Assembly: GCA_947502595.1 (NCBI GenBank)
Contig: CANNAM010000002.1
Coordinates: forward strand, 186,001 to 250,000
Source: an uncultured Marinicella sp.
GTDB taxonomy: Bacteria > Pseudomonadota > Gammaproteobacteria > Xanthomonadales > Marinicellaceae
Length of the DNA: 64,000 bases
Direction of reading: 5' to 3'
Under the pieces are notes generated by a model. The model did not search any database and was not told where the DNA came from. It saw only the letters and a program-made list of their open reading frames with translations. Both the position numbers and the translations under genes were made by a program. Positions 28,284 to 36,751 of the stretch are shown here, piece after piece (position 1 is the first letter of the stretch; each line of letters opens with the position of its first letter).

Positions 28284-29291
28284 TTACTTGGCCCGCATCA
28301 ACACCAATGAAACATCCAGCATACGATTGGCAAAAGCCCATTCATTATCATACCACGCCAACACTTTAACCAATTTGCCTTGGTTCACTCGAGTCATGGT
28401 GGCATCGTAAATGGAAGACGCTGGATTGTGGTTAAAATCTACAGAAACCAAAGGTTCATCACAGTATGCCAATACCGCAGACTTTTCGGCTGCCAATTTT
28501 ACCACTTGATTGACTTCTTCGACTGAAGTTTCTCGACTCGCTATGAAAGTTAAATCCACAGCCGATACGTTGATGGTAGGAATGCGCATGGCATAACCAT
28601 CAAGTTTACCGTTTAATTCAGGTAGCACCAAGCCAATTGCCACTGCTGCCCCAGTCTTGGTAGGAATCTGGCTGAGGGTGGCTGCACGGGCACGGCGCAA
28701 GTCTTTGTGGTAAGTATCAGACAGCACTTGGTTGTTGGTATAAGCATGGATGGTGGTCATCAAACCTGACTCTAAACCAATTTGTTTATGCAAGGCCTGC
28801 GCCAAGGGCGACAGGCAGTTGGTGGTGCAAGAAGCATTTGAAATCACCTGGTGCGCCGAGGTTAACACATTGTCATTGACGCCAAACACCACAGTGGCAT
28901 CAACTTCACCATCTGCAGGTGCTGAAATAATCACTTTTTTTGCCCCCGCATCGAGGTGCTTAGCCGCCAGGGCTCGACTGCGGAATTTTCCGGTACATTC
29001 CAACACCACATCAATATTTAATTCACTCCAAGGCAGTTCGGCTGGATTGGCTTTGTCCAACAACTGAATGTGGTCACCATTGACCACCAAATGATCTCCA
29101 TCAAGTTTAACATCGGCATTGAACCGCCCATGTGCAGTGTCGTGCTGAGTTAAGTGCCGCATCGCAGTGGGGTCACCCAAGTCGTTGATGGCAACAATTT
29201 CAATTTCGTTGGTTCGATCGTATTCGTACAAAGCCCGCAGTATGCATCGGCCGACCCGACCATACCCGTTAATGGCTATTCTGGTTTTCAT
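28284..29291 (-). CDS. gap: Glyceraldehyde-3-phosphate dehydrogenase family (gap, with Epd-like features)
   Basis: About 335 residues. Dinucleotide fold [18 protein letters not shown], catalytic [13 protein letters not shown], phosphate-site Arg region and C-terminal [16 protein letters not shown] are intact. Segments such as [17 protein letters not shown] and [14 protein letters not shown] are closer to erythrose-4-phosphate dehydrogenase (Epd), while [23 protein letters not shown] is GAPDH-like. I call it Gap but cannot exclude Epd activity. GTGAG lies before ATG 29291. First gene of the gap-pgk-fba cluster. Confidence 0.88.
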   Translation of the reverse strand: MKTRIAINGYGRVGRCILRALYEYDRTNEIEIVAINDLGDPTAMRHLTQHDTAHGRFNADVKLDGDHLVVNGDHIQLLDKANPAELPWSELNIDVVLECTGKFRSRALAAKHLDAGAKKVIISAPADGEVDATVVFGVNDNVLTSAHQVISNASCTTNCLSPLAQALHKQIGLESGLMTTIHAYTNNQVLSDTYHKDLRRARAATLSQIPTKTGAAVAIGLVLPELNGKLDGYAMRIPTINVSAVDLTFIASRETSVEEVNQVVKLAAEKSAVLAYCDEPLVSVDFNHNPASSIYDATMTRVNQGKLVKVLAWYDNEWAFANRMLDVSLVLMRAK

Positions 29292-29638
29292 ATTTTTCTC
29301 ACTTTTATATTTATCTATTTTCATCTGTATATCTGATGTTGTTTATTAATTTTTCAATACCAACCCAGAAGTGAACAACCTACACAGCAATCAGCAGCAT
29401 TAAGCTGCGGATTGTTTGGCATCAAAAATACCAGAAAGTTATACAACTCTTTTCAACCATTCTACAGTTTTATTGTTATTTATTGAATCCCAATTAAATG
29501 AACTTACTTGGAGACTGTGGACGCTCAGAAATGCTGAGGCTGGCAATAAACCAATGCGCTTTGGGTTTTACCTAGCCAGATAAAACAAAGGCCCAGTTAT
29601 AGCAACTGAGCCTTGGAATAAAATAAATTAAGCTTGGC
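29292..29638. other. Intergenic region upstream of gap holding the symporter terminator
   Basis: About 350 bp without a gene. The right part contains the terminator of the symporter gene (29581-29614). A small hairpin CTCAG-AAATG-CTGAG lies at about 29533-29547. The AT-rich stretch at 29295-29350 presumably contains the gap promoter; no clear -35/-10 pair stands out. Confidence 0.6.
29581..29614 (-). terminator. Rho-independent terminator of the sodium:alanine symporter gene
   Basis: On the minus strand AAGGCTCAGTT pairs with AACTGGGCCTT (11 bp, one G-T) over a five-base loop, followed by TGTTTTA. It begins about 25 bp after the symporter stop codon. Confidence 0.8.
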
Positions 29639-31153
29639 TTATTTATTGGGTTGAATTTCTCCTGACTTCAGTTTAGCCATGTATGTATTCAGTTCTCGCT
29701 TAACGACCGGCGCCAAGAAATACAGACCAATGATATTTGGAAAAGACATGGCAAAAATCATCGCATCAGAGAAGCTGATTACCGCACCCAGATCCATCGA
29801 GGAGCCAATCACTACAAACACCAAAAACATCCAGTTATAAATGGTGACCTGTTTCTTGCCTTGACCAAACAAGAATGTAAATGCTTTTACGCCATAGTAT
29901 GACCAAGCAATCATGGTAGAAAAAGCAAACAGCACAGCAGCCACCGTCAACACATAAGGAAACCAAAATACCGCACTACCAAATGCAGCTGAAGTTAACT
30001 CAATGCCCTGAACTGTTTTATCTGGCTCAGCTGGAATGAATCCGGTGATGCCAATTACCAACGCAGTGATGGTACACACCACAACCGTATCAATAAATGG
30101 CTCATACAAAGCCACCAAGCCTTCTGTCACCGGCTCATTGGTTTTAACCGCTGAATGGGCAATTGAGGCCGAGCCTACACCGGCTTCATTCGAGAATGCC
30201 GCACGGGTAAAGCCAACAATCAATACGCCAACTATGCCACCAAATACTGAATCTTTGTTAAAAGCACCTGCATAAATATCGGCAAATGCATCACCAACAT
30301 GCTCAATGTTCATACCAATAATAACCAAGCCAGTGATGACATAGACCAAGCCCATAAAAGGCACTAATTTAGAAGTTACACGCGCAATACTTGTGATGCC
30401 ACCCATGATGGTGACGCCAACCAGCGCAGCCACGACAATACCAAACAACCAACCATAGTTAAATAAAACACTGGAATCACCACCGGTTACACTGACCAAT
30501 TGCTGAAAAGATTGGTTGGCTTGGTACATGTTGCCACCACCCAGTGAACCACCGACACACATGATGGCAAAAAAGACCGCTAAAAACTTACCAAAACCAG
30601 GCATGCCTTTCTCTTTAAAGCCTTTAGTCAGGTACCGCATTGGCCCACCATGAATGGTGCCATCAGGCAAAATGTCTCGGTACTTAACACCTAAAGTACA
30701 CTCAACAAATTTAGTAGACATACCCAAGAAACCAGCCAATATCATCCAAAAAGTGGCTCCCGCACCACCTAAACTAACCGCAGTTGCTACACCTGCGATG
30801 TTACCCAAACCGACCGTACCTGAAAGTGCCGTTGATAAAGCTTGAAAATGTGAGACTTTACCCTGCGCATCAGGCTGGTTGTATTTACCACGAATTAAGT
30901 TAAAGCCATGCCTAAAAGTTCTTAAATTAATGAACTTAAAGTAAAAAGTAAAAAATATGGCCGCCATTACCAGCCACACCAGCACCAATGGAATGGTGGT
31001 ACCCCCGATGAATGGGATACTGAAAAATATGACCTTGGAAATGCCGTTGGCATACGGAGCAATGGCGTTATTGATGGCTTGATCAATCCCTCCAGCCCAA
31101 ATTGGGGTGGCAAAGAATGTCATGCAAGACATGATCAAAAGTCTTAATTTCAT
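29639..31153 (-). CDS. Sodium:alanine/glycine symporter (AGCS family)
   Basis: A 504-residue inner-membrane carrier with about 10-11 hydrophobic helices. The N-terminus has a signal-like first helix. Family signatures include [23 protein letters not shown], the GGPMRYL loop, [18 protein letters not shown] and the C-terminal [18 protein letters not shown]. These carriers take up alanine, glycine or related amino acids with sodium, suiting a marine or saline habitat. It stands alone between its own terminator and the DUF192 lipoprotein. Substrate specificity cannot be told from sequence. Confidence 0.92.
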   Translation of the reverse strand: MKLRLLIMSCMTFFATPIWAGGIDQAINNAIAPYANGISKVIFFSIPFIGGTTIPLVLVWLVMAAIFFTFYFKFINLRTFRHGFNLIRGKYNQPDAQGKVSHFQALSTALSGTVGLGNIAGVATAVSLGGAGATFWMILAGFLGMSTKFVECTLGVKYRDILPDGTIHGGPMRYLTKGFKEKGMPGFGKFLAVFFAIMCVGGSLGGGNMYQANQSFQQLVSVTGGDSSVLFNYGWLFGIVVAALVGVTIMGGITSIARVTSKLVPFMGLVYVITGLVIIGMNIEHVGDAFADIYAGAFNKDSVFGGIVGVLIVGFTRAAFSNEAGVGSASIAHSAVKTNEPVTEGLVALYEPFIDTVVVCTITALVIGITGFIPAEPDKTVQGIELTSAAFGSAVFWFPYVLTVAAVLFAFSTMIAWSYYGVKAFTFLFGQGKKQVTIYNWMFLVFVVIGSSMDLGAVISFSDAMIFAMSFPNIIGLYFLAPVVKRELNTYMAKLKSGEIQPNK

Positions 31154-31272
31154 ATAAAGTTCCCTGTTTTTTTATTTGGTTGTGTTGGTAAAGTAGGGTT
31201 GAACCAGACATCGATCCAACCTGAATGTGGCAAATATCTTAACTGTTTTTTAATCCCATGTGTACCCGCAAG

Positions 31273-31719
31273 CTATTTTTTCAAATTAATAATAAGTTCA
31301 TCGCCGGCTTTGAAACCATACTGTTGGCTTAAGCCTGCATTGATTTCCAACACATATTTTGCCGGCATGGTGCTTGGGTAGTTAGGGCATCGGGTGGTGG
31401 TGTTTCTACATGGTGGGGTGTTTTCACTGATGCTGACCAATTTTTTGTTTTGATCAAAATACAGTATATCCAATGGAATTAATGTGTTTTTCATCCAAAA
31501 GGCGCGAACTTGCGCATCTGGAAAAACAAACAACATGCCTTCATCAGCAGCCATCTGCTCTCGGTACATCAAACCCAAGGCTCGCGTGTTTTCGGTGTTT
31601 GCCAACTCGACAACAAAGCTTTGCTCGTTGATTGACACCCGATGCTGATTTTGCTGACAAGCACTTAGCAGCAACGCCACCCAAACAAGCAATCCACTCT
31701 TTTTTATCATTTCATTCAT
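31273..31719 (-). CDS. DUF192 lipoprotein
   Basis: About 148 residues with a lipoprotein signal (SGLLVWVALLLSAC, lipid Cys in LLSAC) followed by a single DUF192 domain. It carries the family segments TRALGLMYREQMAADEGMLFVF, AFWMKNTLIPLDILYFD and YVLEINAGLSQQYG. DUF192 proteins are small extracytoplasmic beta-barrels of unknown biochemical role. The exact start is uncertain: ATG 31719 and ATG 31710 both leave a complete signal and neither has a clear ribosome site. Divergent from pilT, with about 75 bp between. Confidence 0.85.
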   Translation of the reverse strand: MNEMIKKSGLLVWVALLLSACQQNQHRVSINEQSFVVELANTENTRALGLMYREQMAADEGMLFVFPDAQVRAFWMKNTLIPLDILYFDQNKKLVSISENTPPCRNTTTRCPNYPSTMPAKYVLEINAGLSQQYGFKAGDELIINLKK

Positions 31720-31794
31720 TTTTTTAAAAAGTAAACTGGAATTTATCACTTAACAAAGCTAAACTCAATACATGTTAAAAGATAGGGTTTTCAA

Positions 31795-32832
31795 GTGGAT
31801 ATAGCCGAATTATTAGCCTTTACTGTAAAAAATAAAGCATCGGATCTGCATTTGTCGGCTGGTTTGCCGCCAATGATTCGAGTCGATGGGGACGTCAGAA
31901 GAATTAATTTACCACCTTTGGAACACAAAGAGTTGCATGACATGATTTATGACATCATGAGCGACTTCCAGAGGAAAGAGTATGAAGAACACTATGAAAT
32001 GGACTTTTCATTTGAAATCCCTGGCTTGGCTCGATTCAGGGTCAACGCATTCAATCAAAACCGAGGTTGCGGCGGGGTATTCAGAACCATTCCAACAGAA
32101 ATTCTGACTTTCGAAGACCTTAATTGCCCAGCCATTTTCAAAGAATTGATTGATGTACCGCGTGGCTTGATATTGGTCACAGGGCCCACAGGTTCTGGTA
32201 AATCAACCACCTTGGCTGCGATGATTGACTACCTCAACAAAAAAGAACATGGTCACATTTTAACCATTGAGGATCCAATTGAGTTTGTTCACACCAGTAA
32301 CAAATGTCTGATTAACCAGCGCGAAGTTCATCGCGACACCAAGAGTTTTGAAAATGCACTGCGCTCAGCGCTGCGTGAAGACCCAGACATCATTCTGGTG
32401 GGTGAGTTACGTGACTTGGAAACCATTCGTTTGGCTTTGACTGCTGCAGAAACAGGACACTTGGTGTTTGGTACCTTGCACACCACCTCGGCGGCCAAAA
32501 CCATTGACCGGATTATTGACGTATTTCCAGCCGGTGAAAAACCGATGGTGCGCTCCATGTTATCAGAGTCCTTACGGGCAGTGGTGGCACAGACGTTGAT
32601 TAAACGCGTCGGCGGCGGACGAGTTGCAGCACATGAAATCATGGTTGGTGTTCCAGCAATCAGAAACTTGATTCGAGAAGATAAAGTGGCACAAATGTAC
32701 TCATCGATTCAAACTGGACAATCTGTAGGCATGCAGACATTGGACCAATGTTTAATTGAACTGGTACGCAAAGGCTTAATTTCCAAAGCCCAAGCCCGTT
32801 CACGGGCAGTTAAAAAAGCCGACTTTGATTGA
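31795..32832 (+). CDS. pilT: Type IV pilus retraction ATPase PilT
   Basis: A 345-residue hexameric ATPase that depolymerises type IV pili for twitching motility and DNA uptake. N-terminal KNKASDLHLSAGLPPMIRVDG; Walker A GPTGSGKSTT; Asp box ILTIEDPIEFVH; Walker B IILVGELRD; His box GHLVFGTLHTTSAA; and the AIRNLIREDKV motif that PilT needs for retraction. The start is GTG 31795 with AGGG seven bases upstream. pilU follows 50 bp later; this pair is standard in gammaproteobacteria. Confidence 0.96.
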   Translation: MDIAELLAFTVKNKASDLHLSAGLPPMIRVDGDVRRINLPPLEHKELHDMIYDIMSDFQRKEYEEHYEMDFSFEIPGLARFRVNAFNQNRGCGGVFRTIPTEILTFEDLNCPAIFKELIDVPRGLILVTGPTGSGKSTTLAAMIDYLNKKEHGHILTIEDPIEFVHTSNKCLINQREVHRDTKSFENALRSALREDPDIILVGELRDLETIRLALTAAETGHLVFGTLHTTSAAKTIDRIIDVFPAGEKPMVRSMLSESLRAVVAQTLIKRVGGGRVAAHEIMVGVPAIRNLIREDKVAQMYSSIQTGQSVGMQTLDQCLIELVRKGLISKAQARSRAVKKADFD

Positions 32833-32882
32833 TAACAATTTACTACAACTGAATAAAATCACCTTACACAAGAGGACGTATC

Positions 32883-34004
32883 ATGGACTTTAATTCATAC
32901 CTTAAATTAATGGTGCATAAAAAAGCATCGGATTTATTTATCACGGCTAACTTAGCCCCCAGTATTAAAATCCATGGTCGCGTGATACCCATCACCCAAC
33001 AACCATTGACCAAGGCACAAGCCCGGGACATGGTTACTGGCATCATGTCGCCATACCAAAAAGAGGAGTTTGAACGCACGCACGAGTGTAACTTCGCGAT
33101 TGGCGTATCTTCTGTGGGTCGGTTCAGGGTCAGTGCCTTTTATCAAAGAAACGCTGTGGGCATGGTGATTCGTCGGGTTGAAACCAAAATCCCAACTTTT
33201 GAATCATTGAAACTGCCTGAAGTACTGAAAGAGCTGTCTTTAACCAAACGCGGCATCATCATTTTTGTCGGTGGTACAGGTACAGGTAAATCAACTTCTT
33301 TGGCTGCCATGGTTGGCTACCGCAACGTCAACACCACTGGCCACATCATTACCATTGAAGACCCGATTGAGTACGTCCACGAACACCAAGGCTGTGTGAT
33401 CACCCAACGTGAAGTTGGGCTGGACACTGAATCTTTTGAAATCGCACTCAGGAATTCATTGCGGCAAGCGCCTGATGTGATCATGATTGGTGAAATACGA
33501 ACTTCCGAAACCATGCAACAAGCGATTACATTTGCTGAAACAGGCCACTTGTGTTTGGCCACCTTGCATGCCAACAACGCCAACCAAGCATTGGACCGAG
33601 TTTTACACTTTTTCCCCAAAGATTCACGGGATCAATTGCTGATGGATTTATCCTTAAACCTGCGAGCCATGGTGGCTCAGCAGTTGATTCCAACACCCGA
33701 TGGCACAGGCCGGCGGGCGGCGGTTGAAATCTTAATTAACTCACCCTTGGCACAAGAGTATATCCGTAAAGGCAAGATTGAAAAACTCAAAGATTTGATG
33801 AAAAAATCCACCAACATGGGCATGCAAACTTTTGACCAAGCCATGTTCGACTTATACCAAGCCGGTGAAATCACCTATGAAGATGCACTGCGCCATGCCG
33901 ACTCTGCCAATGAAGTGCGCTTAGCCATTAAATTATCACAAGGTGGCGATGCCGACTCCTTATCAATGGGCATGGACGGCATAGGCCTAGAAGAAGACAA
34001 GTGA
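32883..34004 (+). CDS. pilU: PilT-like twitching ATPase PilU
   Basis: 373 residues. Same layout as PilT (KASDLFITANLAPSIKIHG, Walker A GGTGTGKSTS, Asp box ITIEDPIEYVHEH, Walker B VIMIGEIRTSE, GHLCLATLHANN) with the longer acidic C-terminal tail (SMGMDGIGLEEDK) that distinguishes PilU. It works with PilT as an accessory retraction motor. AGAGG precedes the ATG. Last gene of the pilTU operon; the 190-bp tandem repeat begins 67 bp after it. Confidence 0.95.
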   Translation: MDFNSYLKLMVHKKASDLFITANLAPSIKIHGRVIPITQQPLTKAQARDMVTGIMSPYQKEEFERTHECNFAIGVSSVGRFRVSAFYQRNAVGMVIRRVETKIPTFESLKLPEVLKELSLTKRGIIIFVGGTGTGKSTSLAAMVGYRNVNTTGHIITIEDPIEYVHEHQGCVITQREVGLDTESFEIALRNSLRQAPDVIMIGEIRTSETMQQAITFAETGHLCLATLHANNANQALDRVLHFFPKDSRDQLLMDLSLNLRAMVAQQLIPTPDGTGRRAAVEILINSPLAQEYIRKGKIEKLKDLMKKSTNMGMQTFDQAMFDLYQAGEITYEDALRHADSANEVRLAIKLSQGGDADSLSMGMDGIGLEEDK

Positions 34005-34071
34005 TATCCATTCGCGATTAAGCAGTTTTGTTTCAGCACTTATGGACAAATATAACAATCTGATTTTCACG

Positions 34072-34486
34072 CTGGTATATGGATATCATCCTGAGCGGTG
34101 TTTATCAGATGGTAAGCAATTAACTGGCTTATTGGTTTTTGAAGTGTACAGAACTTTCAGCTGGTGATTAGCCGAAGGATCTCCTGATGCAGGACTGCAC
34201 TCATACAATAGACAACAAAATTAGCCCACGTAAGCTGTAATCGAACATTCCATTTTCAAAACTGGTATATGGATATCATCCTGAGCGGTGATTATCAGAT
34301 GGTAAGCAATTAACTGGCTTATTGGTTTTTGAAGCGCACAGAACTTTCAGCTGGCGATTAGCCGAAGGATCTCCTGATGCAGGACTGCACTCATACAATA
34401 GACAAAAAAAATTAGCCCACGTAAGCCGTAATCGAACACTCCATTTTCAAAACTGGTATATGGATATCATCCTGAGCGGTGTTTAT
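34072..34486. repeat. 190-bp tandem direct repeat, two full copies plus a truncated third
   Basis: Units at 34072-34261, 34262-34452 and a partial one at 34453-34486, each beginning CTGGTATATGGATATCATCC. The full units differ at only a few positions. Inside each unit, TCATCCTGAGCGG and the inward-facing GCCGAAGGATCTC resemble the widespread TCATCCTGAGC...GAAGGATCT palindromic repeat motif. The third copy stops abruptly at GTTTATCA, where the truncated metallopeptidase frame begins. No ORF of note. Longest non-genic stretch of this part of the window (34005-34497). Confidence 0.9.
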
Positions 34487-34497
34487 CACCCAAACTG

Positions 34498-35610
34498 ATG
34501 CCACGTGGAATCGAAGAAGACCTCAGTTCAAGCACTAAAAAATCAAACGATTTACCGTTCAGATCATCAGGAGCAGGCGGTAATGTCAGGGTTTTATTCC
34601 TCTATGCCAGTAATGTGACCAACCCAGCTGCCAAGATTTCGACTTTCGTCAGCGACCACAATGAAATCATGGCTTTAAGCGGGGTGAATAACAACCGCTT
34701 TATTTCGGTGGCAGGTATGCAAGTGGTTAATGCCACATTTAGTGATCCATATGTATGTAAGTCTGTGATAGTTACTCGGATGAAGATTAATGGATTTGAG
34801 TTTGTGGGACTGAATAATGATATGCAAGCAGCGCGTGCAGACTATGCTTATTTATTTTTAAATGGTCCAGCTGGAGACATTACATGTGGCAATTCTACAC
34901 TTGGTTTGAGTGGTCATATTGGGGGACAGGTCTACGGACAATTGGATAGCGATGAAAACTATGGGGTGGTGGCTGATAATTATTTAGGCTATGCGGCTGA
35001 TTTAACGGGAGTACATGAAATGGGTCATTTATTAGGCGGTTATCACCCGGGTCAAGGAAACAGTTTTAATGAAGGCATTTTATTTGACACTGATCCTAAC
35101 AATAAATGGCAATCCATCATGGGTAGTTATCAGTACAGAGAAGATGGTGACTGTCTTTTCGCAGGTCCCACTGATGATGACTGTTTAAGAATTCCTAGAT
35201 TTTCAAATCCCAGTCGAACCTATTGGGTCACTGGAGATCCTTTGGGTGTTGTTGGCGTCAGTGATATGACCAGTTATTTGAATTACAGTGTCCCAGTGGC
35301 CAGTAATTTCGAACCCAACCCATTCCCACAACCACCTGCCCCTACAGGTTTTAATGTGGTTTCTGACCATTGTTATGGCTTCAATCAGGTGAGCTGGAAC
35401 AATGTCAGCGGGGCTGATCATTACCGCTTGTACCGATCATACCAGTCCAGTTTTATCAATCCAGAATTGATTTATTCAGGCAGTTATAACAGTACTTATA
35501 TTAACGTAAATTCTGGTACAGTGTATTTAAGGGTCAGGGCTTGTAATGATGCGGGCTGTGATGTGTACAGTAATCAACAATCCGCCAGTCGCGTTAACTA
35601 TTGTATGTAA
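34498..35610 (+). CDS. Zinc metallopeptidase (metzincin-type) with C-terminal FN3-like domain, probably 5'-truncated
   Basis: 370 residues. The zinc motif HEMGHLLGGYH lies near residues 173-183 and has all three His and the catalytic Glu of metzincins (reprolysin/M12/M72-like). A conserved SIMGSYQY Met-turn candidate follows. Residues 280-370 resemble a fibronectin type III-like domain (FNQVSWNNVSGADHYRLYRS). It lacks a signal peptide, pro-region and ribosome site, and starts 11 bp after the broken third repeat unit while the frame stays open into the repeat. It most likely lost its 5' end when the repeat array rearranged, so I doubt that it is secreted. Confidence 0.7.
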   Translation: MPRGIEEDLSSSTKKSNDLPFRSSGAGGNVRVLFLYASNVTNPAAKISTFVSDHNEIMALSGVNNNRFISVAGMQVVNATFSDPYVCKSVIVTRMKINGFEFVGLNNDMQAARADYAYLFLNGPAGDITCGNSTLGLSGHIGGQVYGQLDSDENYGVVADNYLGYAADLTGVHEMGHLLGGYHPGQGNSFNEGILFDTDPNNKWQSIMGSYQYREDGDCLFAGPTDDDCLRIPRFSNPSRTYWVTGDPLGVVGVSDMTSYLNYSVPVASNFEPNPFPQPPAPTGFNVVSDHCYGFNQVSWNNVSGADHYRLYRSYQSSFINPELIYSGSYNSTYINVNSGTVYLRVRACNDAGCDVYSNQQSASRVNYCM

Positions 35611-35622
35611 AGGAGATTTAAC

Positions 35623-36119
35623 ATGTTAAGAATATTATTAATTATTTTTTTGTTGTCCAGTTTCTCGGTTGGTTTCTCTCAATCTGGCCCAGTCATCACT
35701 TGTGCCGATTGTGATGGTTTAACCGAAAAATCCAACCCTTATGCAGGCAGTTGGTACAACCCGCAGCAGTCAGGCAGTGGCTATCTGTTCGACATCCAGA
35801 ATGGCTTTTTACTTGGCTATTACTTCGGTTATGACGAGGCAGGCACACCGATCTGGCGTACTTTTCAAAACCCTTTTCTTGAGTCCGATGAACCCGGCGT
35901 CCAGTGGTAAGTGAGTACTGATTTTATTAAGTACACCAATGGCAACCCACGAAACGCTGAGTTCCAAGCGCCGGATGCTGAATATGAAGACAGCGAAATC
36001 ACTGTAAAGTTTCGCTTTAAACATTACGCTGAAGTGAGCATCGATGGCGGTGAACCGCAGAACATCGTGCCTTTAAACTTTGGGGTTAATGCCAGTCAAG
36101 ATTTTCCTGAATCGGAGCA
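35623..36119 (+). pseudogene. Secreted WYNPQQSG-type domain protein interrupted by an in-frame stop
   Basis: It begins well: AAGGAG seven bases before ATG 35623, a signal peptide (LLIIFLLSSFSVGFSQS), then GSWYNPQQSGSGYLFDIQNG, GYYFGYDEAGTPIWRTF. This is a repeated beta-rich motif of exported proteins in Xanthomonadales-like bacteria. A TAA at 35908-35910 interrupts it, and the same frame continues with plausible coding sequence (FIKYTNGNPRNAEFQAP, ITVKFRFKHYAEVSIDGG) to about 36119. There it is replaced, in another frame, by a dimethylargininase remnant. Follows the metallopeptidase by 12 bp. Function of the domain is unknown to me. Confidence 0.7.
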
Positions 36120-36356
36120 GTTGTTTCCAAACTTGGAAGGCATGTGCCTTTTGATGGTTTTACCAAACATGTGGTGGGTGCAGCTGAAAGCTATGCCGCC
36201 AATTGCATTTGGGTCAATGATCGCATCATCATGCCCAAAGGCTTTCCCCAGACCCAAGCCTTATTGCAGCAGCAGGGTTTTGATTTAATTGCTGTTGATG
36301 TTTCTGAGTTTGAAAAACTCGATGGCGGCTTAAGTTGTTTATCACTGCGTTTTTAG
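36111..36356 (+). pseudogene. C-terminal remnant of a dimethylargininase (DDAH)-like gene
   Basis: In the frame that begins near 36111 the translation reads ...AAESYAANCIWVND, KGFPQTQALLQQQGFDLIAV and ends DVSEFEKLDGGLSCLSLRF. These are the last 75 or so residues of dimethylarginine dimethylaminohydrolase/arginine-deiminase-fold enzymes, including the near-terminal catalytic Cys (GGLSC). The first two thirds of the gene are absent, stops occur just upstream in this frame (36087, 36108), and no ribosome site is present. It is fused to the end of the preceding pseudogene. Confidence 0.75.
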
Positions 36357-36424
36357 CAGCTGCAAAAAAACCAAACTCAACACTGAAATCGAGTATCATA
36401 ATACGGTTAGATTATGGGTTTATT

Positions 36425-36727
36425 ATGAATCAATTTCAAATCATTGCCTCAACAGTTATGCTGGTTATAATTTTCCTGGCATTTGCGCCCAGAATCTTGG
36501 CCAAAAAAAGTCAGCGCGAACAGCGCCTCAGTGCAGAAGAGAAAGCCTTTTTGTACACTGAAACCAGCGATGCTGAATTTGCGCAAACCATGCCATTTGA
36601 TGTGATTGATGCCATCAGATCTGGGAATAAACTTTTGGCCATTAAACACTATCGCGACCAATTTGGTGTCAGTCTTAAAGACTCAAAAGACGCCGTAGAA
36701 CGGATGGCCAAAGCCATGAAAAAATAA
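36425..36727 (+). CDS. Small membrane-anchored protein with a ribosomal L7/L12 C-terminal-like domain
   Basis: 100 residues. One N-terminal membrane helix (FQIIASTVMLVIIFLAFA), a charged linker (KKSQREQRLSAEEKAF), then LLAIKHYRDQFGVSLKDSKDAVERMAKAM, which matches the helix-turn-helix face of the L7/L12 C-terminal domain (compare KIxVIKxVRxxTGLGLKEAKDLV). Small proteins of this kind occur in several bacteria with unknown role. No strong ribosome site; ATG 36425 gives the complete helix. It sits 24 bp before the dipeptidase gene and may be its operon partner. Confidence 0.65.
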   Translation: MNQFQIIASTVMLVIIFLAFAPRILAKKSQREQRLSAEEKAFLYTETSDAEFAQTMPFDVIDAIRSGNKLLAIKHYRDQFGVSLKDSKDAVERMAKAMKK

Positions 36728-36751
36728 CCACCATAAACTTTTTGAAAAACC

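Noticed and set aside
34072-34486. Possible CRISPR array
   Set aside because: Units are 190 bp with no spacers; it is a tandem duplication.
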